A stretch of DNA of 42,748 nucleotides. Origin: Candidatus Danuiimicrobium aquiferis. GTDB taxonomy: Bacteria > Omnitrophota > Omnitrophia > Omnitrophales > Danuiimicrobiaceae. The position numbers and the translations under genes were made by a program. This document shows, piece after piece, positions 16,784-24,563 of this stretch. Under the pieces are notes generated by a model. That model had not been told where the DNA came from. It worked only from the letters and a program-made list of their open reading frames with translations, and ran no database searches. Where the stretch lies: positions 1 through 42,748 of the forward strand of contig MHFR01000056.1 of NCBI GenBank assembly GCA_001804285.1. Reading direction: 5' to 3'. Each line of letters starts with the position of its first letter. Within the stretch, counting starts at the first letter, position 1.

Positions 16784-17488
16784 TTACTCTTTCTTTTCTG
16801 CTTTTTCAGACTTTTCAGACTTTTCGGCTTCAGGGGCAATTTCAGCTTCGCCTTCCTTCTTCTCCTTACCGATAACTTCAGGCTCTGCTTTTGCCTCTTC
16901 CCCGGCCGGAACTTCTTCAGCTTTCGGAGCATGAACCGCGATCACCACTTCCTCCGAATCGATCAAGATCTCAACACCGGATGGGAATGTCATGTCTTTC
17001 ACATGAATCGAATTTCCGATATCTAAGCCGGAAACATCCACATCAAATTTCTCGGGAATATTCGTCGGAAGACATTTTACTTCTATCTCATAATGAATGA
17101 CATCGAGAATTCCGCCCTTCTTCGTACCCATGGCTTCCCCTATCACATGAAGTGGTACTTTCACTTCGATTTTTTCAGTCAGCGAAATCGCCTTAAAATC
17201 GATATGCTTCATCTTTTCAGTAACCGGATCTTGCTGAATCTCCTTAATGACCACGGTTTTTTCAACAGGTTTTCCGGTCCCGGAACTAATAACCAATTGA
17301 ATAACCGCATTTTCCCCGGCCTTCGTATGAATCACACGATGAAAATCATCATAAGTGAATTGAATCGAAATCGCTTCGGTTCCCTTGCTATAGACAACAG
17401 CAGGGATTTGTTTATCGGCTCTAATTTTTTTGACTTGCCGCCGGCCAATTTGTTCACGGCGACTCGCTTTAAGTGTTAAAATTTCCAT
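16784..17488 (-). CDS. rplY: 50S ribosomal protein L25/Ctc-type (TL5)
   Basis: L25 binds 5S rRNA. The 234-residue product is the long Ctc/TL5 form: the N-terminal 5S-binding domain (ASRREQIGRRQVKKIRADKQIPAVVY), then a beta-rich domain with HIDFKAI and VKCLPTNIPEKFDVDVSGL. The last 50 residues are a low-complexity tail of Glu, Lys and Ala with EKSEKSEKAEKKE at the end, likely disordered. AAGGAG lies 7 bases before the ATG. It lies between prs and pth. Confidence 0.95.
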   Translation of the reverse strand: MEILTLKASRREQIGRRQVKKIRADKQIPAVVYSKGTEAISIQFTYDDFHRVIHTKAGENAVIQLVISSGTGKPVEKTVVIKEIQQDPVTEKMKHIDFKAISLTEKIEVKVPLHVIGEAMGTKKGGILDVIHYEIEVKCLPTNIPEKFDVDVSGLDIGNSIHVKDMTFPSGVEILIDSEEVVIAVHAPKAEEVPAGEEAKAEPEVIGKEKKEGEAEIAPEAEKSEKSEKAEKKE

Positions 17489-17537
17489 TTCTTTTCTCCT
17501 TCGCTAAATTAAAATTTAAAAAAACTATAATGGCTGA

Positions 17538-18545
17538 TTACGCCTCGACTGCCGATTTCTCAAACAGCGAGCTGACAGATTCGTTGTCATGAATGCGCCC
17601 GACAGCCTCTCCTAATAATTTCGCCACCGAAAGAACTTTAATTTTTTCAATCTGTTTTTCGGGCGAAATCATAATCGAATCGCTCACAATCAATTCTTTC
17701 AACTGTGAATTTTGGATCCGTTCTATCGCCGGCCCGACTAAAATGGGATGCACCACGGCCGCGTACACATCTAAAGATCCCGCATTTTTCAGTGCATGCG
17801 CCGCTTCAACCAGCGAACTTCCCGTCGAAATCAAATCATCGACAAGTACTACATCACGGCCTTTCACATCTCCGATGATATTCATCACTTTCGTCGTCAT
17901 CGCTCCTTCACGACGCTTATCAATAATGGCCAGCTGGGCATCAAGAACCTTTGAATACGCTCTTGCAAGTTTTGTTCCTCCGACATCCGGTGAAACAACA
18001 ACTAAATTTCTTAAATTTTTCTTTGCAATATATCGCGAAAGAACATTAATCGAATAAAGGTGATCCACGGGGATATCAAAAAAACCCTGGATTTGATTTG
18101 AATGCAAATCCATCGTCAACACTCGATCCGCCCCCGCACTCGCAAGTAAATTTGCAACGAGCTTCGCCGTAATCGGCACACGCGGCCTATCTTTCCGGTC
18201 TTGGCGCGCATAACCGAAAAACGGAAGCACCGCGGTAATCCGTTCCGCTGAAGCCCGCCGGGCAGCATCAATTAAAATCAAAAGTTCCATTAGGTGATCA
18301 TTCGGCGGCGTTGATGTTGATTGAATGATAAAAACGTCTTTTCCCCGGATATTTTCCTGAATTTGAACCTGAATTTCTCCTTCGGGGAATCTGCCGACCA
18401 TCGCTCTCCCGATCGTCACATCAAGATGAGCACAGATTGCTTGCGCCAACTTTGGATTTGAATTTCCGGTTAAGATCGAAAGATTCCGATTTTTTTTCTC
18501 GCCATTATGCTGATGACCATTTTGTCGCTTATAATGATACGCCAT
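17538..18545 (-). CDS. prs: Ribose-phosphate pyrophosphokinase (PRPP synthetase)
   Basis: Prs makes PRPP from ribose 5-phosphate and ATP for nucleotide, histidine and NAD synthesis. The 335-residue product has FPEGEIQVQI, the flexible-loop region FFGYARQDRKDRPR, the metal and ribose site TMDLHSNQIQGFFDIPVDHL, and the PRPP loop VLVDDLISTGSS. A 20-residue polar N-terminal extension makes it slightly longer than the usual 310-320. The ATG has AAGGAG 7 bases upstream. It starts 3 bases after glmU, giving the common glmU-prs-rplY-pth order. PRPP also feeds HisG, encoded 8 kb away. Confidence 0.96.
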   Translation of the reverse strand: MAYHYKRQNGHQHNGEKKNRNLSILTGNSNPKLAQAICAHLDVTIGRAMVGRFPEGEIQVQIQENIRGKDVFIIQSTSTPPNDHLMELLILIDAARRASAERITAVLPFFGYARQDRKDRPRVPITAKLVANLLASAGADRVLTMDLHSNQIQGFFDIPVDHLYSINVLSRYIAKKNLRNLVVVSPDVGGTKLARAYSKVLDAQLAIIDKRREGAMTTKVMNIIGDVKGRDVVLVDDLISTGSSLVEAAHALKNAGSLDVYAAVVHPILVGPAIERIQNSQLKELIVSDSIMISPEKQIEKIKVLSVAKLLGEAVGRIHDNESVSSLFEKSAVEA

Positions 18546-18548
18546 TCC

Positions 18549-19844
18549 TTAACTCCTTCGAAATTTATTTTTTTGGATTTTCTTTTTCTTATTTGATTGT
18601 TTAATCACATTCGCCGGAACGCCGACAACGGTTTCCCCATCCGGAACAAAATGATGCGCCCTCACAACCGCTCCTGCACCGGTTTTTGCGGCACGGCCAA
18701 CTTGAGTTGGCGCAATTAAAACCGTATTACATCCCAGAAACGCACCGTCCCGAACGATCGTTTTGTTTTTATTTTTTCCGTCATAATTCGCGACAACAGT
18801 TCCGGCTCCCACGTTAACCTTTTTCCCAAGCTCAGCGTCGCCCAAATAACTCAAATGTTTCACATAAGTTCCGTCGCCAACTTTTGAACGAACCACCTCG
18901 ACAAAACTTCCGACAATACATCCATTCCCAATCTGGGATTTTGAACGGATTTTCGCAAACGGCCCAACGATGCATTTTTTTCCAATCTTCACGTCTGGTT
19001 CAATCCATGTAAACGGATGGATCACTGTATCGTTCCCAATTTCAACATCTGTCGCAATAAATGTCTGCTCCGGAGAGACAACCGTCACACCCGCTTCCTG
19101 GTGTCGATTAATTTCCCGTTCATTTAAAATTTTATTTGCGGCTGCTAAATGTGCTCTCGTATTAATTCCTTGCATTTCTCTTTCATCCTCACACCGGAAT
19201 GATGAAACCGGATGTCCCGCGCGGACAAGCTCTTCAATCACATCCGTTAAATAATATTCTTTTTTCTTTGCATTTTCTTTGATCGAATTTAATACTTCAA
19301 ATAAGGTCCGAGCATGAAACATATAAATACCGGAATTGACTTCCGGAATCTGTTTTTCATTTTCCGTCGCATCTAATTCCTCTCTGATTCCCACCACTTT
19401 GCCATTGTCGCGGATTATGTGCCCATAGCCTGCCGGATGTTCAACCTCCGCCGTCAAAACAGTCGCTTTCGCACCAGACTTCCGATGCTCATCCATTAAA
19501 CGACGGATCGTTTCCGGCCTCATGCACGGAACATCACCAGGCATGACGAGAATTTCCCCTTCGAAGCGGCTGAAATGAGCTTTAGCCTGCATCACGGCAT
19601 GCCCCGTTCCGAGCTGCTTCTCTTGTACAATCGCCTGACTTCCAATTAACAAAGAACGAAACCGTTCACGCTGATATCCAACCACAACACTGATATTCCT
19701 GATTCCGGCCTCTTTCACACAGTGAATCACATGTGCAAGAACCGGAACTCCTCCTACCTCATGGAGAACCTTGGGAAGTTCGGACTTCATCCTCGTTCCC
19801 TGCCCGGCCGCTAAAATCAGTACTGCATTTTTTTTGCGTTTCAT
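18549..19844 (-). CDS. glmU: Bifunctional UDP-GlcNAc pyrophosphorylase / GlcN-1-P acetyltransferase
   Basis: GlmU makes UDP-GlcNAc, the shared precursor of peptidoglycan and lipid A. The N-terminal nucleotidyltransferase has LAAGQGTRMKSELPKVLH (12-29) and MPGDVP. The C-terminal left-handed beta-helix (about 250-410) carries YVKHLSYLGDAELG and NVGAGTVVANYDGKNK of the acetyltransferase site. At 431 residues it is about 25 shorter than the E. coli enzyme, ending in a basic tail (KKKKIQKNKFRRS), but both active sites look intact. It begins the glmU-prs-rplY-pth unit, behind palindrome A2. Confidence 0.96.
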   Translation of the reverse strand: MKRKKNAVLILAAGQGTRMKSELPKVLHEVGGVPVLAHVIHCVKEAGIRNISVVVGYQRERFRSLLIGSQAIVQEKQLGTGHAVMQAKAHFSRFEGEILVMPGDVPCMRPETIRRLMDEHRKSGAKATVLTAEVEHPAGYGHIIRDNGKVVGIREELDATENEKQIPEVNSGIYMFHARTLFEVLNSIKENAKKKEYYLTDVIEELVRAGHPVSSFRCEDEREMQGINTRAHLAAANKILNEREINRHQEAGVTVVSPEQTFIATDVEIGNDTVIHPFTWIEPDVKIGKKCIVGPFAKIRSKSQIGNGCIVGSFVEVVRSKVGDGTYVKHLSYLGDAELGKKVNVGAGTVVANYDGKNKNKTIVRDGAFLGCNTVLIAPTQVGRAAKTGAGAVVRAHHFVPDGETVVGVPANVIKQSNKKKKIQKNKFRRS

Positions 19845-19888
19845 CTCGCCGAAACCTTAACCCTTAACCAAGAATATTCACTTACCTC

Positions 19889-19940
19889 GACAGGTATCTG
19901 TGTCATTCCCGCTTTTGCGGGGATGACAGGAAAACCTGTC
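19889..19940. repeat. Palindromic element A2
   Basis: An inner hairpin GTCATTCCCGC-TTTT-GCGGGGATGAC (19902-19927) is enclosed by an outer stem GACAGGT (19889-19895) / ACCTGTC (19934-19940). It fills the gap between the second ABC permease and glmU. No T-run follows, so it is better read as a short member of the GTCATTCCCGC family than as a terminator. Confidence 0.8.
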
Positions 19941-19945
19941 CATCG

Positions 19946-20836
19946 TTATCCTTTAATACCGCTCAGCTTGATTCCTTCGACAAAATATCTTTGATTAAAC
20001 ATAAACACCATCAAGATCGGAAAAATCATCATCACGGAACCCGCCATGAGCAAAGTCCAGTCCGTATTATGAAGACTTTGAAAATACGCGAGTCCCACCG
20101 GAAGCGTAAATTTTTCCTGTGAATTAATCACCACCAAGGGCCACATAAAATTCATCCATGTTCCCATAAACGTAAACGTCGTCAATGTTGCAAGCGCCGG
20201 TTTGCAAAGCGGAAGCAGCACCCGCCAAAAAATCCCAAAATAACTGCAACCATCTATTTTCGCCGCATCTTCGAGATCGCTTGGAAGTGTCATAAAAAAC
20301 TGCCGGAGCATAAACGTCCCGTATGCCGTAAAAATCCCCGGTAGAATCATTGCCTTGTAAGAATCAATCCATCCCAAATATTTGAGTAAAATAAAAACCG
20401 GGATCATCGTCACCGCTCCGGGAATCATCATCGTTGCAATATAGGCGAAGAAAATTTGATCACGGCCCGGAAAACGAAGTCGCGCAAACGCATAAGCCGA
20501 AAAGGCGCTTGTCGCAACTTGACCGACGGTTGTCAATAAAACAACAAAAATCGAATTAAGATAAAACCTCAAAAATGGCACGACCCGAAACGCTTCAACA
20601 TAATTTTTCCAAATAAACGATGTCGGGATCCATCCCTGCCACCAATCCCGCCCACCCAAAACAATATCACCAGCTTTCGTTAAGGAAGCTGTCACCATCC
20701 AAAGAAATGGCGCAATCATCGTGACCGCTCCGACAATCATCACTCCATAAGCAATCACGCGTTGGATAAAACGCTTTCTCGCCCGCGCCTGTATTAATCT
20801 TTTCTGTTGTTTATCTAACAATGCATCTATAATCAT
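19946..20836 (-). CDS. Carbohydrate ABC transporter permease, MalG/UgpE type
   Basis: An inner-membrane permease of 296 residues. About six membrane helices are visible, beginning at about 28-50. The cytoplasmic EAA loop that contacts the ATPase reads EDAAKIDGCSYFGIFWRVLLPLCKP, a good match to EAAxxDGxxxxxxFxxixlP. The N-terminus is basic and cytoplasmic. It lies 18 bases after the MalF-type permease, with which it would form the heterodimer. Neither a solute-binding protein nor an ATPase gene is in the window, so the substrate is unknown; sugars or glycerol phosphate are typical. Confidence 0.92.
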   Translation of the reverse strand: MIIDALLDKQQKRLIQARARKRFIQRVIAYGVMIVGAVTMIAPFLWMVTASLTKAGDIVLGGRDWWQGWIPTSFIWKNYVEAFRVVPFLRFYLNSIFVVLLTTVGQVATSAFSAYAFARLRFPGRDQIFFAYIATMMIPGAVTMIPVFILLKYLGWIDSYKAMILPGIFTAYGTFMLRQFFMTLPSDLEDAAKIDGCSYFGIFWRVLLPLCKPALATLTTFTFMGTWMNFMWPLVVINSQEKFTLPVGLAYFQSLHNTDWTLLMAGSVMMIFPILMVFMFNQRYFVEGIKLSGIKG

Positions 20837-20854
20837 TTTTACCTTTACGATTTT

Positions 20855-21766
20855 CTAATAATGGACAACTCTTCCGAACATTCGCCACTGCAGCACTGTA
20901 ATGATAAAAACGATAATAAACAGAATCCAAGAAATCGCAGCGGCGTAACCCATATTATGCCATTGGAACGCATTATTATAAATATAGTAAATAATTGTCG
21001 TCGTGGATCCGTTCGGACCGCCGCCCGTCATAATATAAGCGGGATCAAATCCCGCTTGAAAACCTCCGATAATCGACATAATCACAATGAAAAATGTTGT
21101 CGGAGAAATTTGGGGCCATGTCACATTCCAGAACTTTTGCCATTCATTGGCGCCATCGACTTCGGCCGCATCATAATAATCCCGCGGGACACCCTGTAAT
21201 GCGGCCAAATACAGAATCATGTTATATCCGCCAACAGTTTGCCACACACTCATAATAATCAGTGCGGGTTTTGCCCATTGTTCATCTGTCAACCAATTAG
21301 GCCCTCGCAGCGGCAAATGAATCAGTTCCCCCAATTTAAAAATCATCGCATTTAATGCCCCAAATTCCGGATTGTAAATAAACCGCCACAAGACATAAAT
21401 GGCTACCCCCGAACAAATGGTAGGCAGAAAATAAACCGTCCGGAAGAAAACAATTCCTTTCAGCTTCTGATTCATCGCAAGCGCAAGAAGCAAAGATCCC
21501 GCAACACTAAACGGAATGGCGCACATTAACACCACTGTGTTCCAGCAATACTTCCAAAAAAATGGATCCTTAAATAATTCGATAAAATTAGCAATCCCCA
21601 CAAATTTTGGTGGGGAAAGCAAATCCCAACTAAAAAAACTCAACGCCATAGATGCGCACACGGGAATGGACGTGAACACCAAAAACCCCACGAAGTTTGG
21701 CATCAGAAATCCATAACCGGCAAGTGCTTCCTTGGTCCGATCTTTTAATTGAAATTTCTGCCTCAT
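20855..21766 (-). CDS. Carbohydrate ABC transporter permease, MalF/UgpA type
   Basis: A 303-residue inner-membrane permease with about six membrane helices, the first at about 17-40. The EAA loop is YYDAAEVDGANEWQKFWNVTWPQISP. ITGGGP-like loop sequence YIMTGGGPNGST near the C-terminal third is typical of UgpA/LacF-like sugar permeases. It starts 10 bases after clpX stops, so it is probably read from the clpX transcript, and is followed by its MalG-type partner. That location, between clpX and glmU, is unusual for a transporter. Confidence 0.92.
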   Translation of the reverse strand: MRQKFQLKDRTKEALAGYGFLMPNFVGFLVFTSIPVCASMALSFFSWDLLSPPKFVGIANFIELFKDPFFWKYCWNTVVLMCAIPFSVAGSLLLALAMNQKLKGIVFFRTVYFLPTICSGVAIYVLWRFIYNPEFGALNAMIFKLGELIHLPLRGPNWLTDEQWAKPALIIMSVWQTVGGYNMILYLAALQGVPRDYYDAAEVDGANEWQKFWNVTWPQISPTTFFIVIMSIIGGFQAGFDPAYIMTGGGPNGSTTTIIYYIYNNAFQWHNMGYAAAISWILFIIVFIITVLQWRMFGRVVHY

Positions 21767-21776
21767 TTAAATTCCT

Positions 21777-23021
21777 TTATGCCAATTGTCTTTCAGGGTT
21801 TGTTGCGCTGATCAAAATCGGCGCAAGACGCCCTTCAGCAACTTCGCGCGTAATCCGGCATGTCGTAATATGCCTTTCGGAGGGGATATCATACATCACA
21901 TCCAACATAATATCTTCCAAAATCGACCGGAGTGCGCGGGCACCCGTTCCCTTTTTCATGGCTTCACCGGCGATATAATCAAGCGCCTCATCTTCGAATT
22001 CAAGCTCTACATTTTCCATTTCGAAAAACCGCTGATATTGTTTGACAAGCGCATTCCGCGGTTCCGTTAAAATTTGAATCAGATCGGATTTTCGAAGCCC
22101 ATTCAGCGTTGCCACCACCGAGAAACGCCCGATAAATTCCGGGATAAATCCGAATTTCAGCAAATCTTCGGTCTCAACAAACTCCAGAATTTCTCCGATT
22201 TCGTATGCTTCTTTTCGCGCAAGTTCCGCTCCGAAGCCGATGACCTTGTCGGCAATTCGCCGTTGGATGATCTTATCTAAATTGCTGAACGCGCCACCGC
22301 AGATAAACAAAATATTTTTCGTATCCACCTGAATGAATTCCTGTTGCGGATGTTTCCTCCCGCCTTGCGGCGGCACATTCGCAACTGTCCCTTCCAGCAT
22401 TTTGAGAAGCGCCTGCTGAACCCCCTCGCCGGAAACATCGCGGGTGATAGAAACATTTTCAGTTGTGCGTGCAATTTTATCGATTTCGTCAATATAGACA
22501 ATTCCGAGTTCCGCCTTTTTGACGTCAAAATTCGCGGCCTGCAAAAGCCTGAGCAAAATATTCTCGACATCTTCACCGACATATCCGGCTTCGGTTAGCG
22601 TGGTCGCATCGGCTATTGCAAACGGAACATCCAACAACTTCGCTAAGGTCCTTGCAAGCAATGTTTTCCCGGAACCGGTCGGCCCAATCATCAAAATATT
22701 GCTTTTCTCCAGTTCAACCTGCTGATCAAGATTCCGCGCCTGTTCACGGACGCGTTTATAATGATTGTAAACACTCACTGCCAGTTGTTTCTTGGCTCTG
22801 TCCTGGCCTATCACATATTGATCCAACCGCTCTTTAATTTCTTTCGGCGTTAAACGCCCGACAGAAGACACCTCGGAAGCCTTAAAGTCATTGCTACTAT
22901 CTTTTGTGATCATGTCATGACAAACCCGAATACACACATCACAAATATAAACACCCGGCCCCGCAAAAATCTTCTTAATTTCTCTCTTTTTATCACGCCC
23001 GCAAAAAGAACATCGTTCCAT
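21777..23021 (-). CDS. clpX: ATP-dependent Clp protease unfoldase ClpX
   Basis: ClpX unfolds tagged proteins for ClpP. The 414-residue product has the N-terminal zinc domain with Cys4, Cys7, Cys27 and Cys30, the AAA+ core with Walker A GPTGSGKT (113-120), Walker [11 protein letters not shown], and the RR-loop [29 protein letters not shown] includes a variant of the usual IGF-loop neighbourhood. Length is typical. clpP is not adjacent. The start lies 1 base after the stop of a 54-codon gene, so clpX appears coupled to a nucleotidyltransferase gene pair upstream. Confidence 0.96.
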   Translation of the reverse strand: MERCSFCGRDKKREIKKIFAGPGVYICDVCIRVCHDMITKDSSNDFKASEVSSVGRLTPKEIKERLDQYVIGQDRAKKQLAVSVYNHYKRVREQARNLDQQVELEKSNILMIGPTGSGKTLLARTLAKLLDVPFAIADATTLTEAGYVGEDVENILLRLLQAANFDVKKAELGIVYIDEIDKIARTTENVSITRDVSGEGVQQALLKMLEGTVANVPPQGGRKHPQQEFIQVDTKNILFICGGAFSNLDKIIQRRIADKVIGFGAELARKEAYEIGEILEFVETEDLLKFGFIPEFIGRFSVVATLNGLRKSDLIQILTEPRNALVKQYQRFFEMENVELEFEDEALDYIAGEAMKKGTGARALRSILEDIMLDVMYDIPSERHITTCRITREVAEGRLAPILISATNPERQLA

Positions 23022-23022
23022 A

Positions 23023-23187
23023 TTAATGTGCCCTCTCTTTCAATTTTTTACGCACTCCCCGAAAACGCTTAGACGAAAATCTATCTACGAATTGTTGCAT
23101 CTTATAAAGCCATTCCATTTTTTTTTGGGGAGAAATATTCATCAATCGCAGAGTACGTTCCTTTTCCGTTTCCCATTTCGTAATCAT
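23023..23187 (-). CDS. Small basic protein (54 aa) coupled to the nucleotidyltransferase gene
   Basis: A 54-residue frame below common length cut-offs. It begins [19 protein letters not shown], has [18 protein letters not shown] in the middle and ends in a very basic KKLKERAH. Its ATG overlaps the TGA of the upstream nucleotidyltransferase gene (ATGA, 23187-23184), a classic sign of translational coupling, and its stop is 1 base before the clpX ATG. Short helical proteins of this general type often follow AbiEii/MNT-like nucleotidyltransferase genes. I do not know a function. Confidence 0.7.
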   Translation of the reverse strand: MITKWETEKERTLRLMNISPQKKMEWLYKMQQFVDRFSSKRFRGVRKKLKERAH

Positions 23188-23681
23188 TCGGCCCCTCGAA
23201 TTTCCTCTATCTGTCTCAACTGCTCCACGTCAAATTGATCGATCCGGCGCCCTGTGTTTTCTTTCATTTTAATCAAATCGCTAATTGAAATAACAGGGAG
23301 CGTAATATTTCCGCTTTTCATGCGGACTATATTTTTCTGTGCGTCTTCAAATGTTACCGGTGACTCAATAATAATATCAACTTCCTTCATCTGGTCCTCT
23401 TTATAGAAATTGAATGCTTTCATATGCTTGTTTTCGATCCAGTCTTTTCGTGTTTTAGCATCAGCAATTCCCATAGGGTCAACCGGCTGCTTTACCTTAT
23501 ATCCCTTTTTCTTTAGAATCCCCACCACTTTTGAGAGATTATCATCGCTCATTTCCACGAGGATATCCAAATCAGCCGTGCTTCTTAGTGAGCCAAGCAG
23601 ATTGACTGCAATCCCGCCCACCAGAACATACTTTACTTTTTGCTTCTGAAATTCCTTTAATACTTCTTCGTAGATAATCAT
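23184..23681 (-). CDS. Nucleotidyltransferase of the AbiEii/MNT-like superfamily
   Basis: A 165-residue pol-beta-type nucleotidyltransferase fold. The glycine motif VGGIAVNLLGS (21-31) leads to STADLDILV (34-42), where Asp37 and Asp39 are the metal-binding pair, and a third acidic residue lies in KEVDIIIES (Asp102). Such stand-alone enzymes often belong to toxin-antitoxin or abortive-infection modules, but some are not toxins. Together with the overlapping 54-codon gene it forms a two-gene unit directly ahead of clpX. Membership of a toxin-antitoxin system is inference; a conventional antitoxin is not evident. Confidence 0.8.
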   Translation of the reverse strand: MIIYEEVLKEFQKQKVKYVLVGGIAVNLLGSLRSTADLDILVEMSDDNLSKVVGILKKKGYKVKQPVDPMGIADAKTRKDWIENKHMKAFNFYKEDQMKEVDIIIESPVTFEDAQKNIVRMKSGNITLPVISISDLIKMKENTGRRIDQFDVEQLRQIEEIRGAE

Positions 23682-24012
23682 TTAAAGACCCGCGCCTAAT
23701 AATGATTGGTGAATATCAGTACTGCCCCATGCTTCGCATGGGCCTGCTGGCAATCATCCTCACGTTTAAACCGACTGTGACAGGATTGCCGCTATTTTCC
23801 AAGTTAAATTTGGATGAAAACTGCCCTTGAGCTACCGTTAACATTTTCATCAGAAGCTCAAGGACTGGTTTTGACTCCCTGATAAAATTATCTATGGAAA
23901 GTCAAACCTGCCCTTGCGCCACGCTGAAACGAAATTTAATTTTCAATGAAAGCGATAGGGCTGCACTGATTTCCGATAAATATTCACATGGATATTTCAA
24001 TGATAATCAGTG
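23682..24012. other. Gene-free stretch with tRNA-like and inverted repeats
   Basis: No coding sequence is supported. It holds a CCCATGC-TTC-GCATGGG hairpin near 23726-23742 and CCTTGAGCT/AGCTCAAGG arms around 23825-23870. Two copies of the tRNA-Gln 3' end are also present: direct at 23715-23727 and inverted at 23958-23970. The inverted copy can pair with the tRNA's own 3' end (24006-24018). Confidence 0.55.
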
Positions 24013-24083
24013 CTGCCCGACCTGGACTCGAACCAGGAATCTTGCCTCCAAAGGGCAGTGTGATACCATTTCACCATCGGGCA
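24013..24083 (-). tRNA. tRNA-Gln (anticodon UUG)
   Basis: Read on the minus strand, the acceptor stem TGCCCGA pairs perfectly with TCGGGCA, followed by discriminator G. The D-arm is GTG/CAC. The anticodon loop CTTTGGA carries TTG, reading CAA and CAG, and the T-arm CCTGG-TTCGAGT-CCAGG is canonical. The U1-A72 pair and G73 are typical of tRNA-Gln. The 3' CCA is not encoded. The top anticodon-stem pair is a C-A mismatch. With gatCAB in the window, this tRNA is probably charged by the Glu-tRNA(Gln) amidation route. Confidence 0.93.
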
Positions 24084-24088
24084 TTAGA

Positions 24089-24326
24089 CTAATGAACGGT
24101 TAATTTATTTTTCAAAAAATTTCGACCCGCGCCAGTTTTAAAAAAGCGTTCTCTTCTGACAGCTTCGCTACGTGATCGATATTCTTCTTGGTGCACCAAC
24201 TTCCAAGGACAACGGCTTTTCGTTGAACGGTTTCGCTTCTGATTATGCTGCTTCAACCGCATCACAACGTCTTGTGCACTACCAACATAATGGCTTCCAT
24301 CTAAGAACATACACAAAATAAGCCAT
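24089..24326 (-). pseudogene. GIY-YIG nuclease-like gene, apparently frameshifted
   Basis: Two frames together make a small GIY-YIG domain protein (UPF0213-like, about 80 residues). The first nine residues, MAYFVYVLR, start at the ATG at 24326 with GAGGTG 7-8 bases upstream, as for an active gene. The rest, DGSHYVGSAQDVVMRLKQHN and on to EAVRRERFFKTGAGR, is in another frame, joined near 24300. In intact relatives these parts are continuous, so a small deletion has probably broken the gene; the downstream frame alone could start at an ATG at 24316. It lies 5 bases from tRNA-Gln and is bounded on its other side by a copy of that tRNA's 5' end. Confidence 0.65.
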
Positions 24327-24349
24327 TAAAAAGCACCTCGAATAACCGG

Positions 24350-24415
24350 GTGATACTCCGCCACAAATCGTGGCGGATCCGCCGCGCAATCTGGCGGACA
24401 TTTCACCATCGGGCA
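24350..24415 (-). pseudogene. tRNA-Gln 5'-end remnant split by a palindromic insert
   Basis: Bases 24399-24415 repeat exactly the first 17 bases of tRNA-Gln (24067-24083). The next seven tRNA bases, read on the plus strand as GTGATAC, appear at 24350-24356. Between them sits a 42-base palindromic insert (24357-24398) made of two hairpins. The anticodon and 3' parts are not recognisable, so this is not a functional tRNA. Confidence 0.6.
24357..24398. repeat. Double-hairpin palindromic insert in a tRNA remnant
   Basis: The insert comprises TCCGCCAC/GTGGCGGA and TCCGCC/TGGCGGA hairpins back to back. The block CCGCCACAAATCG followed by GGCGGATCCG recurs inside element A7 near 41529-41550, showing it is a dispersed unit. 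Confidence 0.7.
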
Positions 24416-24472
24416 ATAACATCATTAACAAAAACATGAACGTAAAACGATAGAATGGCAGTACTCTCTTCG

Positions 24473-24513
24473 AAATAAAAAAAATCCGCTTACTGTAAAT
24501 TAAGAAGCGGATT
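24473..24513 (-). terminator. Rho-independent terminator of the ispE-spoVG unit
   Basis: On the minus strand the arms AATCCGCTT (24513-24505) and AAGCGGATT (24491-24483) flank a 13-base loop and run into TTTTTTATTT. It lies 50 bases after the spoVG stop. Confidence 0.8.
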
Positions 24514-24563
24514 GGTCAAATCATCTCTTTGGAATATCGCTCGAACCGTCAAGAATAACACAA

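Noticed and set aside
16756-16932. Lys/Arg-rich N-terminal extension of pth
   Set aside because: It is an out-of-frame reading of the repetitive rplY tail; Pth homologues begin at the conserved LIVGLGNPG segment.
24350-24415. A second functional tRNA with an intron
   Set aside because: Only the first 24 tRNA positions can be found around the insert; the anticodon and acceptor partner are missing, and the D-loop is not a normal intron site.
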